Below, piece by piece: positions 9,055-18,258 of a stretch of 64,000 bases of DNA (within the stretch, counting starts at the first letter, position 1; every line of letters starts with the position of its first letter). Location of the stretch: positions 8,943,179 through 9,007,178 of the forward strand of contig CP109468.1 in assembly GCA_036227345.1 (NCBI GenBank), given 5' to 3'. The translations under genes and the position numbers were made by a program. Below the pieces are notes generated by a model. It did not search any database. It was not told the origin of the DNA and saw only the letters and a program-made list of their open reading frames with translations. Source of the DNA: Streptomyces sp. NBC_01463 (GTDB lineage: Bacteria; Actinomycetota; Actinomycetes; Streptomycetales; Streptomycetaceae).

Positions 9055-9336
9055 CTATCCACCCAGACGGTCCGCACGCCTCTGGAGGCAGCGGGCCTCG
9101 GGGGTGCTCAGGGTGCCGGCGGCTGCCGCGTGGTATGCGGCAGCCGCCGGCCCGTTCCAGCCGGTGGTGTCCCGGCAGCCGGTCCGCGAGCGCGTCGACC
9201 TCGGATAGCCCGGCCCGCGGCCCGTGCACCATCGCGACGGCGACGGCCCGGCCCAGTTCGGCCATCGGCTCGGGGGCGAGACGCACCAGGACGTCGTACA
9301 GCGCGAGGACTTGCGGCCAGTCGGTGGCGCGGCGGC
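9055..9336 (-). pseudogene. C-terminal fragment of a second ECF sigma factor (SigJ/DUF6596 type)
   Basis: VLALYDVLVRLAPEPMAELG, then RAVAVAMVHGPRAGL and ALADRLPGHHRL, match the TPR-like tail of DUF6596 sigma factors. A frame change at about 9150 joins this to AAAAYHAAAAGTLSTPEARC in another frame, which is the genuine end of the same family with about 15 residues missing between. There is no sigma2/sigma4 region. Upstream of 9336 the sequence switches abruptly to an unrelated forward frame ending at 9417. Confidence 0.7.
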
Positions 9337-9438
9337 ATCGCCGCGACCCGGATCACCCTGATCGACGAAGCGGAGGACGGGCAGGTAATCCAGTCCTGGC
9401 CAAACGAGAACCAATGACGCCACCGCCGCAACGGCTGG

Positions 9439-9771
9439 TCACGGAAGGCCGAGCTCGGTGTCTGGTCGGCACAGCTTGCACGCCGGCCCGGAATCCGCAT
9501 CAAGGAGCGGCCGCACCTCACCTGCCCCCACCGGTTTCACCCGGGGACCAGCGGGTCGGCGGTACCCCTGATGAATGGCGACGACGCGGCGCCCCTGACC
9601 GATTCCCTGCTCCACCACCCAGTCCGGCGGCGGAGGTGGAGGGAGCCGTGCGGCCCCATCGGCCAGACGCCGCTCCTCGGCCTCCCGCCAACCACGAGCA
9701 CGGTCCAGATCCTGCTTGCGCACCCGCTCCAGAAACCGGAGCTGCTCCAGCCTCGACGTCGATGATGCTTC
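9439..9771 (-). CDS. DUF6233 protein, 5' end unclear or truncated
   Basis: The frame contains RLEQLRFLERVRKQDLDRA, a Pro run then DWVVEQGIGQGRRVVAIHQG, and the C-terminal CKLCRPDTELG, the hallmark end of DUF6233 proteins with a Cys pair. GTG at 9723 is the first usual start, yet homologous residues continue upstream to about 9771, so the natural start appears lost at the junction with the phosphotransferase locus. Function unknown; small charged coiled-coil proteins of this family are common in Streptomyces arms. Confidence 0.65.
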   Translation of the reverse strand, partial: EASSTSRLEQLRFLERVRKQDLDRARGWREAEERRLADGAARLPPPPPPDWVVEQGIGQGRRVVAIHQGYRRPAGPRVKPVGAGEVRPLLDADSGPACKLCRPDTELGLP

Positions 9772-9862
9772 GGACGCCTGTTCGGGTCTACGCGGTGTGC
9801 GTCCCGTCTTGAGCGATCTGGTCCGAAGTTGCGGCTGTGGCCTGCGGCGGCCCGAACGTTTC

Positions 9863-10554
9863 GTGACCGCCGAAATCGTTGCGACCTTGATCCGAGAACA
9901 GTTCCCTCAGGGGAGCGGCAAGGCGATCCGACCCGTGTCGTCGACCGGGACGGTCCACGCCATCTTCCGCATCGGGAACGATCTCTCTGCACGTTTCCCG
10001 CTGCGTCTGGCCGATGCTGCCGAGGCGCTGGCGGTTCTGGAAGGGGAGGCCCAGGCCAGCGCGGAATTGGCACAGGTGTCTCGGTTTTCCGCCCCGGAAC
10101 CCGTCGCCTTGGGAAAGCTTGGAGCGGGTTACCCCATGCCGTGGTCGGTCCAGACATGGCTGTCCGGAACCGTTGCCTTCGACGCCGACCCGAGCGGGTC
10201 GGACGCTTTCACCGAGGACCTTGCGACCTTCATCGCAGCCCTGCGGGACGCCGAGACACGGGGGCGGCTTTTCAACGGCGAGGGTCGTGGCGGCGTTCTC
10301 GCGCAGCACGACGATTGGATGGCCAAGTGCTTCGAGGAGAGCAAGGGGCTGCTTGACGGGCCCCGGCTGCGCCAGTTGTGGCGCCATTTTCGGGAGTTAC
10401 CGCGCACGGCTGCCGACGTGATGAGCCATGGTGACTTGATTCCCGGCAATGTTCTGGTCGCGGGAGACCGACTCAGCGGCGTGCTCGACACCGGCGGCTT
10501 CGGTCCGGCCGACCCGCCCTGGATCTGGTCAGTGCCTGGCACCTGTTGCAGCCA
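9863..10554 (+). pseudogene. Aminoglycoside phosphotransferase-family gene, frameshifted and truncated
   Basis: From GTG 9863 the protein has the APH fold: IREQFPQGSGKAIRPVSSTG (nucleotide-binding loop), then the catalytic MSHGDLIPGNVLVAGDRLSG with HGD....N and VLDTGGFG (metal-binding D). At about 10517 one base is missing: the expected ALDLVSAWHLLQPG continues in the next frame, and at 10555 it runs directly into an IS5 transposase. The last third of the kinase is absent, so it should be inactive. Confidence 0.8.
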
Positions 10555-10682
10555 GGGATCGTGGACGACGACTTGCGGGCACTGATCGAGCCGCTGCTGC
10601 CTCCGTGGCCGGAGTGGTCACAGGGGCCGCGGCCGGTGTCGGACCGGCTCTGTCTGCAGTGCATCCTGTTCCTCTACAACGG
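10555..10682 (+). mobile_element. IS5-type transposase N-terminal fragment
   Basis: DDDLRALIEPLLPPWPEWSQ followed by PRPVSDRLCLQCILFLYN is the start of an IS5-family transposase. Only about 42 codons remain, fused to the phosphotransferase end on the left and to the methyltransferase 5' region on the right. Confidence 0.75.
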
Positions 10683-10810
10683 CGTTGAGGCAGCGCAGCA
10701 GTTGGCCGCAGCCAGGAACCGAACTGCTGCAGGCGCACGTCTCCCGGACCATGATCTCAAGCGAGCGCCAAGAGCACGCGATTTCCACCAGGCTTGTCTC
10801 GCCGTCGGCA

Positions 10811-11527
10811 GTGAGTGTGGATCCGTCGAAGACCAACGACTACAACAGCTTCGCCGAGGCGTACACGGCCGCAAACGAAACCAACCTGGTCAATGCCTAC
10901 TACGAGCGGCCCGCGATGCTGACCCTCGCTGGAGACGTGGCCGGCCGGCGGATTCTCGACGCCGGCTGCGGCTCGGGGGCCTTGTTTGCCGCGCTGCGCG
11001 ACCGTGGCGCCATCGTCAGTGGCTTCGACACGAGTGCCGGGATGCTGGAGCTTGCTCGGCAGCGGCTCGGCGACGGTGCGGACCTGCAGGTGGCGGACCT
11101 GGGCAGCCCGCTTCCTTACGCTGATGACACGTTCGACGATGTAGCGGCGTCCCTGGTGCTGCACTACCTGGAGGACTGGGGGCCGGCGCTGGCCGAGATG
11201 CGACGCATACTCAGGCCCGGCGGTCGGTTGATCGCGTCTGTCGACCATCCCTTTGCCATCAACCTCGTACACCGCGAGGCCGGCCGCGAGGCCGAGTGCA
11301 ACTACTTCGACACCACCAAATGGACCGTGGGCGGCCAGACCGCCCTGGTGAGCAGATGGAACAGGCCGCTGCACGCGATGATCGAGGCTTTCATCGGGGC
11401 CGGTTTCCGGATAACGGTCATCAGCGAGCCGGATCCTGATCCCGCCGCCCGCGAGATGTTCCCCGAGGCCATCGCGGCCGAGCCGCGCTTCCTTTGCTTC
11501 CTGTTCTTCGTCCTGCAGGCCGAGTAG
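10811..11527 (+). CDS. Class I SAM-dependent methyltransferase
   Basis: GTG at 10811 gives 238 residues. Motif I is RILDAGCGSGALFAALRDRG, motif II VSGFDTSAGMLELAR, and motif IV FDDVAASLVLHYLEDW, followed by MRRILRPGGRLIASVDHPF. This is a Methyltransf_11/25 small-molecule methyltransferase. An upstream extension to 10685 is open but crosses the IS5 remnant. The substrate cannot be told from sequence. Intact despite the broken left flank. Confidence 0.88.
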   Translation: MSVDPSKTNDYNSFAEAYTAANETNLVNAYYERPAMLTLAGDVAGRRILDAGCGSGALFAALRDRGAIVSGFDTSAGMLELARQRLGDGADLQVADLGSPLPYADDTFDDVAASLVLHYLEDWGPALAEMRRILRPGGRLIASVDHPFAINLVHREAGREAECNYFDTTKWTVGGQTALVSRWNRPLHAMIEAFIGAGFRITVISEPDPDPAAREMFPEAIAAEPRFLCFLFFVLQAE

Positions 11528-11530
11528 CCA

Positions 11531-11957
11531 CCAGAACGACCTGACCGCTGGGAAGCGGTCAGCTGTTCCTGCCGTCGGCCGCTTTCTCGTCGGTGCTCGG
11601 GTCACTCAGCGGGCGCAGCCCGGCCGCCGGCGTGCGGGTGAAGGCGTGACCAAGATGGTCAACGGCAGCAAGCCGACACGTCGGTGCTCGCGCTACACCT
11701 GCTCCAGTCCAGCTCCGTGCCGGGAGTAGCCGACCGCTCGACCCGGTCCTGGCCGGCGAAGGCGAATCCGACGACGCTCGCGCCATGGGTGGGCCGCCCG
11801 GTCACCCACGACGCCGAACTGTCATCAGTACGCCACTGCCGTGCGCCTGGGGACGGCGGAGGCTGAGCAGGTCCGCCTGTACCGCCAGGAGGACACCCCG
11901 AACGCGGGCAACCCCGCCGGGCCGATCAACGAGATTCGGCCGGGCAGCACGGAGGGG
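11531..11957. other. Intergenic, no gene supported
   Basis: A reverse frame ending at 11559 (LAAVDHLGHAFTRTPAAGLR) may be a decayed C-terminus. Nothing else stands out. Confidence 0.35.
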
Positions 11958-12563
11958 TCAGGCCGCGTTGACCAGCTTCATGTACTTCGTCCAGTCCCAG
12001 TTCGGACCCGGATCCGTGTGGTCCGTGCCCGGAACCTCGACGTGGCCGATGATGTGCGTACGGGTCTTCGGGATGCTGTAGCGGTCGCAGACGGCCGCGG
12101 TCAGCTTCGCCGACTGCCGGTACATCACGTCGGTGAACCACTGCGGCTGGTCGACCCAGCCTTCGTGCTCGATGCCGATGGAGCGCGTGTTGTAGTCCCA
12201 GTTGCCGGCGTGCCAGGCGATGTCCTTCTCCCGTACGAACTGCCCGATGTAGCCGTCCCCGGAGGCGACCATGTAGTGCGCGGACACCTGGCGGGTCGGA
12301 TCCTCGAAGATCCGCATCGCGTCCTGGAAGGTCTCCTGGGTGACATGGATGACCACGTAGTTCAGGGGGTAGCTGCTCGGGCGGCTGGAGACCGTGTAGT
12401 TGGAGGTGCTCGCCGGTATCCAGTGCGTCACGGGATACGGAGCTGCGGCGGCGGCACGTCCGACGGCCAGGGGCCCCAGCGCGGCAGCAGCGGCGGTGAC
12501 GGCGGCGCCCTGCAGCAGGCGTCGGCGCGAGGGTCTGGGGGCGTGGGGGCTGGGCTGATCCAT
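11958..12563 (-). CDS. Secreted N-acetylmuramoyl-L-alanine amidase (Amidase_2)
   Basis: A 201-residue protein. Residues 12-42 form a Tat-type signal (RPSRRRLLQGAAVTAAAAAL, then AXA-like AAAAAP). The amidase_2/PGRP fold follows, with zinc ligands in YVVIHVTQE (His), SIGIEHEGW, and HIIGHVEVPGTDHTDPGPNW (HxxxxxDHxDPG). It cleaves the MurNAc-L-Ala bond of peptidoglycan outside the cell. ATG at 12563 has AAGGGAG about 8 bases upstream. Confidence 0.93.
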   Translation of the reverse strand: MDQPSPHAPRPSRRRLLQGAAVTAAAAALGPLAVGRAAAAAPYPVTHWIPASTSNYTVSSRPSSYPLNYVVIHVTQETFQDAMRIFEDPTRQVSAHYMVASGDGYIGQFVREKDIAWHAGNWDYNTRSIGIEHEGWVDQPQWFTDVMYRQSAKLTAAVCDRYSIPKTRTHIIGHVEVPGTDHTDPGPNWDWTKYMKLVNAA

Positions 12564-12595
12564 GAGAGGCTCCCTTGGGGAGAGAAGTGGGGCGC

Positions 12596-13153
12596 TCAAG
12601 CGCAAGCCGTGTCCATGACAATTGCGCGCTTCATGATGAGCCCCCCTCCACACCCCTGCCAAGACCTTCTGGGACATGCCAAAGGGCCGACCAAAGGCGG
12701 TACGCACCAGGGGACGCCGGTGGAGGTGAGGAACCAGGTCAGCGTCGTCTCGCAGAGCCCGCACCAGGACGATTCGGCGTGGGTGCTGTTGACGACCGCG
12801 GTGACCAGGCGGGTCACCGCGCGTTCCAGATGCCAGCTTCGGTCCTCGGCGTCCGCGTCGGGATGCGGTGCAAGCTGCTCGAACCGCTCGGCCATGTCCT
12901 CCAGCCAGTCACGCCACTCCAGGAGGCAGGCCACGACGCGTTCGGCGGTCTCATGTGCGTCTGTGACCGAGTGTGACTCTCGCAGCACCAGGCTTCGACG
13001 GGTCCACCGTTGTGGACCGAGCGGTCCCAACCGCAGGCCCACCGGCCGTAACGGGACACCAGGAGCACGGTGCGTTGTCCATGAACCGATAGCCCGCCAC
13101 TCGGTCGGGATCAGCCGCCCGGTCGGCTTCGGAGGGAACCATCGGGACGACAA
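12596..13153 (-). CDS. Hypothetical protein with conserved helical core
   Basis: The central part (VVACLLEWRDWLEDMAERFE, then SWHLERAVTRLVTAVVNSTH and WCGLCETTLTWFLTSTGV) has the look of a conserved Streptomyces helical protein. The first 60 residues are Arg/Pro-rich, and an alternative frame over the same bases (YRFMDNAPCSWCPVTAGGP) reads better, so the 5' part may be frameshifted. Function unknown. Confidence 0.45.
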   Translation of the reverse strand: MSSRWFPPKPTGRLIPTEWRAIGSWTTHRAPGVPLRPVGLRLGPLGPQRWTRRSLVLRESHSVTDAHETAERVVACLLEWRDWLEDMAERFEQLAPHPDADAEDRSWHLERAVTRLVTAVVNSTHAESSWCGLCETTLTWFLTSTGVPWCVPPLVGPLACPRRSWQGCGGGLIMKRAIVMDTACA

Positions 13154-13265
13154 GCGCCGTCAGCCGTGCCGCCTCATCATCGTCCCAGTCGAAAATGTTC
13201 CGGCTGGGATCAGCGGCGGTCCAAGGCAGCGACCAGACTCGTTCGATGTGGATGGACGTGGCGTA

Positions 13266-13621
13266 CCCCCGAAGTCAGACATGACGGAACAACTAACCAG
13301 CTCAAGGCCGTATTGGCCGAGTGCCCCGAGCTCAATGCACTCGTCGGTCACGTGCGGTTTTTCGCCCGGATGCTCACCGAGCGCCAAGGCGAACGGCTCC
13401 CGCAGTGGCTCGACGCCGTCCGCCAGGACGACCTGCCCAGTCTCCATAGCCTCGCCGCCGGCATCGACCGAGACCGCGCCGCTGTCATCGCCGGCCTCAC
13501 CCTGCCCTGGAGTTCCGGTGTTGTTGAAGGACACGTCAACCGAATCAAGATGCTCAAGCGCCAGATGTTCGGCCGGGCCGGCTTCGATCTCCTCCGCAAG
13601 CGTGTCCTGCTCTACACATAG
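13266..13621 (+). mobile_element. ISL3-family transposase C-terminal remnant
   Basis: LKAVLAECPELNALVGHVRF, LTLPWSSGVVEGHVNRIKML and KRQMFGRAGFDLLRKRVLL are the conserved ISL3/DDE C-terminal blocks; the E of WSSGVVEG is the last catalytic residue. The N-terminal zinc and DD part is absent. Confidence 0.88.
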
Positions 13622-13661
13622 GGCCACGTCCCGAGTCGCCAGAGGTGATGGCAGACGAGGC

Positions 13662-14075
13662 TCAGGGCGCCATGTGTCGGACAAGCTCCCGCGACTTCTG
13701 CTGCAGTTCGGCTGTCCACTGCTTTGCATGGGGGTCCGAAGCCGTCTTGAGATAGTGGCTCTCGGCGCGCTTGGCCCCCTGCCAGCTCACCTCGATGCTC
13801 GCTATCTCAGCCAAGGCCAGCACCGTGGCAACGAACCCTTCGGACATGGTGGCCATGACGGCGTGCCTGGTTTTGCTATGCCAGGCGAGCAGGGCATCGA
13901 CGAACGCTGCGAATGCGACGGGGTCAATCTGACACTCGTCAGCTTCCATGGGGCCGATGCCGGATGACAGCCCCACTTCGGCTTGATAGACGGTGACCTG
14001 GCTCATGAACAGCCGCGACGTCCCGTTGGATGGGGTCCACAGGGTTCGGTCGCCCAAGTCGTAGTACTGGCTCAC
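13662..14075 (-). CDS. DUF6086 family protein
   Basis: A 137-residue protein beginning MSQYYDLGDRTLWTPSNGTS with VGLSSGIGPMEADECQIDP, the diagnostic blocks of DUF6086. GTG at 14075 is preceded by GAGAGG at 5 bases. Soluble, no signal peptide. It is probably in one transcript with the small gene 20 bases upstream. Members are often found beside contact-dependent toxin/immunity-type genes; the role is not established. Confidence 0.8.
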   Translation of the reverse strand: MSQYYDLGDRTLWTPSNGTSRLFMSQVTVYQAEVGLSSGIGPMEADECQIDPVAFAAFVDALLAWHSKTRHAVMATMSEGFVATVLALAEIASIEVSWQGAKRAESHYLKTASDPHAKQWTAELQQKSRELVRHMAP

Positions 14076-14094
14076 GTCAGCCTCTCACCGCTGG

Positions 14095-14355
14095 TCATAC
14101 GAGGTCGACATTACGTTCAGTCAGCCCTCCACGGAAAGTGAGCCAGAACCCCTGGAAATCAACGAAGCCAAGGCGCGCGCTGTCCCGCAGGTCGAGGGCG
14201 TACTCCGTGACGTCCGGGGTGTTGCCGGGTCTGGTCGCGAAGGTGGCTGCCCTCGTGTGTCCCGCGGCTGCCGCTTGGCGGACTGTTCTGGAATCCGCTG
14301 CGGAGAGCTGGTGGGTGCAGGGCCGGATTATCGACCCCGCCACCGGGTTCGACAC
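14095..14355 (-). CDS. Hypothetical protein, possibly 5'-truncated
   Basis: The last 40 residues (YALDLRDSARLGFVDFQGFW, then LTFRGGLTERNVDLV) read as a beta-rich conserved end. The first 45 are less convincing. It sits just upstream of the DUF6086 gene on the same strand, suggesting a pair. Family not recognised. Confidence 0.35.
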   Translation of the reverse strand: MSNPVAGSIIRPCTHQLSAADSRTVRQAAAAGHTRAATFATRPGNTPDVTEYALDLRDSARLGFVDFQGFWLTFRGGLTERNVDLV

Positions 14356-14551
14356 TCGGATGAGCCCCGAGGCCGAGCGGACCGGCCGAGTCGGCTGACG
14401 CCTGCGCGGGAAGGCCGCTTCCTCGCGGGGCCGGGGCCATCAGCCCTCCGCAGTCGCGATGGCCGGCGCAGCGTTGTGGGTCAGTTGCTGCGGGTTCTGA
14501 TCCTTCCCCGGCCGCGGGAAGGATCAGGACGGTTCACCCCATGGCTTTCTC

Positions 14552-15412
14552 TCAGTAGGCGAAGAGGCTCTTGCGCGCCCGCTGCTCGGTCTCCATCGCC
14601 GCGATCGCGTCACGGCAGGCATTGGTGAACTTCCAGAAGTCCGCGTTGGTGGTGGCCGCACGATTGGTCGCACCGGAGAAGTTCCCGAACAGGCTTTGAC
14701 GGAGTTCGGTGGTGATCTCCAGCTGGCCGCCGCCTTCGCCCGTCAGAGTGCGGTTGCAGATGTTCTCCGGCAGGTCGCCGTTGATGTCGTCCGGGTCGCC
14801 CTTGAGTACCTGGAAGCCCGCACCGCTCAGTTTCGCGGACAGCAACTGGCGGAAACGGGTGTTGACACCGCCGACCACGACCGCTTCGGGCCGGCCCGTG
14901 GGCGCGCCGGCCTGAGTCGCCGTGCAGCCGTGCAGGCTGAGGACGTTGGCGCTGCCCGCGGCCATGGACCGGGCGACCGGGTCGTCACAGTGCGACGCGG
15001 TGACGTGCAGCTCGCCGTTGTTGGAAGTGCGCATGCCCTCGAGCATCCAGTAGTCGTGCACCGGGGCGCCCGCCGTGACGGGGGCGAGGGTGTCGGGCCG
15101 GTAACCCGCTATGCCCAGGCAGAGTTCGGACGTGCCCATTTCGATTCCGCCGCCGTGGATGGCCAGCACACTGGTCAGACGGGGAAGCGGGGTGGTGGCC
15201 TTGTCGTTGTCGAAGGCCTCGTGCCGCTTGAACCGGCGGGCGAAGTCCTGGCCCTCGACCGCCTTCGTGTACAGGTCCGAGTTCGAGGTGTACGTGTCAC
15301 CGCCGGCAGCGGCGGCCGAAGTCGCGGCAAGGCCGGTCAGGAGCGGGCCGCCCGCAGCTGCGGCCACGAGGGTGGCGAGGATGGTCCTGCGACTGGCGTG
15401 GGACTGGGACAT
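14552..15412 (-). CDS. Secreted poly-gamma-glutamate hydrolase-family protein
   Basis: A 286-residue protein. A Tat-like leader (SHASRRTILATLVAAAAGGP) ends near residue 35. The mature domain has SVLAIHGGGIEMGTSELCLG (zinc-binding HGGGIE), HVTASHCDDPVARSM and NVLSLHGCTA, the pattern of phage-type PghP gamma-PGA hydrolases. C-terminal RTLTGEGGGQLEITTELR fits the family. ATG 15412 follows AAGGAACAACG. Likely degrades gamma-glutamyl polymers outside the cell. Confidence 0.88.
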   Translation of the reverse strand: MSQSHASRRTILATLVAAAAGGPLLTGLAATSAAAAGGDTYTSNSDLYTKAVEGQDFARRFKRHEAFDNDKATTPLPRLTSVLAIHGGGIEMGTSELCLGIAGYRPDTLAPVTAGAPVHDYWMLEGMRTSNNGELHVTASHCDDPVARSMAAGSANVLSLHGCTATQAGAPTGRPEAVVVGGVNTRFRQLLSAKLSGAGFQVLKGDPDDINGDLPENICNRTLTGEGGGQLEITTELRQSLFGNFSGATNRAATTNADFWKFTNACRDAIAAMETEQRARKSLFAY

Positions 15413-15656
15413 CGTTGTTCCTTAAGTGCTGTGCGGGCCGGCCCGCGGATGCGTACGACGCCGGATTCCCGGCACGGTAGCGGGAAGGCCGACGCATGCC
15501 ACACGATGGCGCGAACAGGAGCTGGACCCCCCGCCCGATGGGCGGAACTTTAGCGACTGATGTGCGGAGGCGGGAGGCGAGCGTAGGGCTCGCGGCTCAC
15601 CTGAGAGCTACGGGCAGGAGGGACCCCGGTCGCTGACCGGGCCGTAGGCTCGGCGG

Positions 15657-15941
15657 GTGAGGATCGCTGTGCGGACGGCGGCAGAGAGCGACCTGCCTGC
15701 GTTGCTGGCCCTGTACAGGGAACTGAAACCGGACGATGCCCCGTTGGCCCAGGAGATTCCACAGGCCGTGTGGGAGGAGATCTCGCGGCAACGTCGACGC
15801 ACGGTTCTGGCTGCCGACGCCGGCGACGCACCTGTCGGCACGGCGGACTGCTTGGTCATGCCGAACTTCACCAGGGCGGAAGACCAGCTCGAAGAGGCCC
15901 AGCGCATCAACGCCGAACACCACCGCATCACTAATCACTGA
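15657..15941 (+). pseudogene. GNAT acetyltransferase, truncated
   Basis: RIAVRTAAESDLPALLALYR and VLAADAGDAPVGTADCLVMP are the first half of a GNAT fold. At about 15878 the sequence leaves the family before the acetyl-CoA loop (R/Q-x-x-G-x-G/A) and ends 20 residues later with NAEHHRITNH. The catalytic half is missing. Confidence 0.7.
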
Positions 15942-16165
15942 ACCCGCTGGCCTCCAACACCACCGCTGACAGCCCGCCCGCCGATATCAGCGAGCCGGGG
16001 CGCTTCCTTCATGACGGCAGGTCAGGCTACCCGCCGCACCGAACTGAGCACCGGGTACTCACCACGCGCTGGCTGCTCCGTCAACCACCGCCAGTGCCCA
16101 GCGTGGCAGCTGTGCGCCGGCACGGTCGATCACCGCTGCGCAGTCCTCGCGGGCGGGCGGTCTTG

Positions 16166-16639
16166 CTACCAGGCGGATGGAACGAGCGAGTCATCGTGCA
16201 GGGGGATCTGGACACGGATGCGTTTGCCGACTGGTTCGCGGTGGATGGCGAAGCTCGTGCAGAGCATGAGGACCAGTTCGAGCCCGTGCTGGCCGACCCG
16301 GGTGGGGTCGGCGGGAGAGGCGGCGGGCAGGACGGGGCCGGAGTCCCATATGACGATGTCCAGCAGCGCACCGTCGGATTCGAGGTCGAGCAGGCAAGGG
16401 CCGGGGGCGTACCTGCAGACGTTCGTGGCCAGCTCACTCACGACCAGCTGCGCGATCTCCACCGCGCGAGCAGAGACGGTCATTCCGTGCTGTGACTGGG
16501 CGACGTCCAGAAACCTTCTGACGAAGGCACGGGCGTGGGCGATCTCGCCGGATGTCATCTCGTAGCCGGTACTGTCCCGCACGGTGCCTGGTGCAGCCGC
16601 CTCTCGTTGTGGCAGCCCGGTCATCGTCAATTGCTCCAT
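16166..16639 (-). CDS. RsbW-like ATP-binding (HATPase_c_2) regulator
   Basis: A 157-residue protein with the serine-kinase anti-sigma fold: VEIAQLVVSELATNVCRYAP is the N-box, LLDIVIWDSGPVLP the G1 box, and VGQHGLELVLMLCTSFAIHR the G2 region. Such single-domain proteins are abundant in Streptomyces and partner with SpoIIE phosphatases or anti-sigma antagonists. No cognate partner is adjacent. Confidence 0.88.
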   Translation of the reverse strand: MEQLTMTGLPQREAAAPGTVRDSTGYEMTSGEIAHARAFVRRFLDVAQSQHGMTVSARAVEIAQLVVSELATNVCRYAPGPCLLDLESDGALLDIVIWDSGPVLPAASPADPTRVGQHGLELVLMLCTSFAIHREPVGKRIRVQIPLHDDSLVPSAW

Positions 16640-17012
16640 GGACCAAATCCCCCGTCAGCACTCATCGCGGCCCGCTCGCCGCACTGGAACCTCTTCCGCC
16701 TACCCAGCCCCACGACTTTCAGACGGGGCTGAAATCCTGGGTTCGGGTCAGGCGGCGAGGCGGCGGCGACAGTGACGCAACTGCGCAGGAGGGCGCCGGC
16801 TCCCACACCCTGGCAGAGGCATGTGACGGTGTGGAGGCGCCGGCGATACGCAGCTCGGTGCGCTGGCAAGTGGCGGGGACGAGCCGTAACCACCTGCCTC
16901 GCTGACCTTCTGCCACCTGCTCGCCGCCATCGTCGAGCTGTGCGGGTAGCTGGAGCTCCCAGCTACCCCGTGCGGGCGCTTCAGGGGTGCGGTCATCCCA
17001 GAAGGCTGCGGG

Positions 17013-17402
17013 TCAGCGCCGGCCGCCGCCGATGCGGCGGTCGTCGGCCAATCCGGTGAGCGGGCCGAACTCGCGGGCAAGCTGGTTCCACGTGAGAACC
17101 TCGCCACAGCGGGCCGGGAACTCCTTCGGGTTGAACTCGGGCATGGTCCAGGTGCCAGTGCCCCGGTCCCGCAGCCACAGGTCCCCGTCACCGTCGACCA
17201 CCGTCGGCGGGACCGGTACGGGCTCGGCCTGATCGGTGGGCTCCCAGGTGACCCGGCCCGGGTGGGAGACGCGGCGCAGCTCGGTGGTGGCCAGCCGCGC
17301 GGCCAAGTCACGGGTGGACTCTTCGGCGTCCCTGACCGACGCGAGTCGAAACGCGTCGTCAAGTACGGGCAGGGCTGGATTCTTGCTGCGCTTTGAACTC
17401 AT
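17013..17402 (-). CDS. Hypothetical protein
   Basis: ATG at 17402 has GGAGG 10 bases upstream and is preferred to 17432. The 129-residue product has a helical N-terminus and a C-terminal part with VDGDGDLWLRDRGTGTWTMP and FGPLTGLADDR, resembling small Streptomyces proteins that describe reported data fields rather than enzymes. No membrane segment. Family not recognised. Confidence 0.5.
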   Translation of the reverse strand: MSSKRSKNPALPVLDDAFRLASVRDAEESTRDLAARLATTELRRVSHPGRVTWEPTDQAEPVPVPPTVVDGDGDLWLRDRGTGTWTMPEFNPKEFPARCGEVLTWNQLAREFGPLTGLADDRRIGGGRR

Positions 17403-17573
17403 ACGCTGACTACCTCCGGTGGGGGATGACACTTCCGTTTGGCACCCCGTAGTGGAACACGGTATCCGAGGCGGGAGCCGGGCCGACTACGACCACTGCC
17501 CAGGTGGAGGCGCCGGCACACCGGGCGGTGGGGCTAGGCCGTTCCTTCGGATCATCTGATCGTTGGCTGAGCT

Positions 17574-17845
17574 GTGTCGTTGACTGACGCCCAGTGGGCA
17601 TGCATTGAGCCGTTGCTGCCGGACAGGACGCCGAAGCGGGGTGGACGGTGGCGGGATCACCGGCAGGTGATCGACGCGATCGCGTTCGAGTACCGCACCG
17701 GGACGCCGTGGATGGGCCTGTCCGAGCGCTTCGGCTCGTGGAAGGGCGCCCATAACCGGCTACGAGAGTGGGCCCCTGATGGGACCTGGGAGAAGGTCTT
17801 CACCGCTCTGCTCGCTCGGGCCGACGCCGAAGGTGATCTTGACAC
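17574..17845 (+). mobile_element. IS5-family transposase N-terminal remnant
   Basis: LTDAQWACIEPLLPDRTPKR, GGRWRDHRQVIDAIAFEYRT and LLARADAEGDLD are the IS5/IS427-type N-terminus. The DDE core is missing: at about 17845 the sequence changes to an unrelated secreted protein tail. Confidence 0.85.
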
Positions 17846-17879
17846 CACAAAGGCATCTGACGCACCGGAGAAGGTTGCG

Positions 17880-18258
17880 GCGGACGTGGACTTCCCCGAG
17901 CCGTGTGACCTGCCCGAGCAAAGCCAGCGTGAGGGACTTCAACCTCCAGCTGCCAGGAACCGACAGGAACTACAACACCTCTCGCCACCAGGAATGCATC
18001 TGGAACGGCGCAGGAGTCGACCTCTTCGGCATTGGCCATACGACCAACTCCTACAAGAAGGGCCAGATCGCGACCGTAGTCCCCGGCACCTCCACGAGCA
18101 GCGCGACGATCAACGACGCCGGGATCTGTGTGGTCAGCTGGCCGGCCTACTACGGGTCCGCCTTTGCCTACGCCGATGTCGACCCCTCCGAGGAGGAGGA
18201 CCCGTGTGACGCCGGCCAGGCGTGGGCGTCCTCGATGTACTTCAGCATGCCCAGTTGA
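17880..18258 (+). pseudogene. C-terminal fragment of a Cys-containing, Ser/Thr/Gly-rich protein
   Basis: The frame ending at 18258 reads SVRDFNLQLPGTDRNYNTSR, then HQECIWNGAGVDLFGIGHTT and INDAGICVVSWPAYYGSAFA. Its Ser/Thr/Asn/Gly-rich composition with paired Cys is typical of exported Streptomyces proteins. The 5' part has been replaced by the IS5 remnant. Function unknown. Confidence 0.45.

Noticed and set aside
11841-13967. A 708-codon forward frame across the amidase region
   Set aside because: It runs antisense through a recognisable Tat-secreted amidase and through an ISL3 remnant in a different frame; no family signal.
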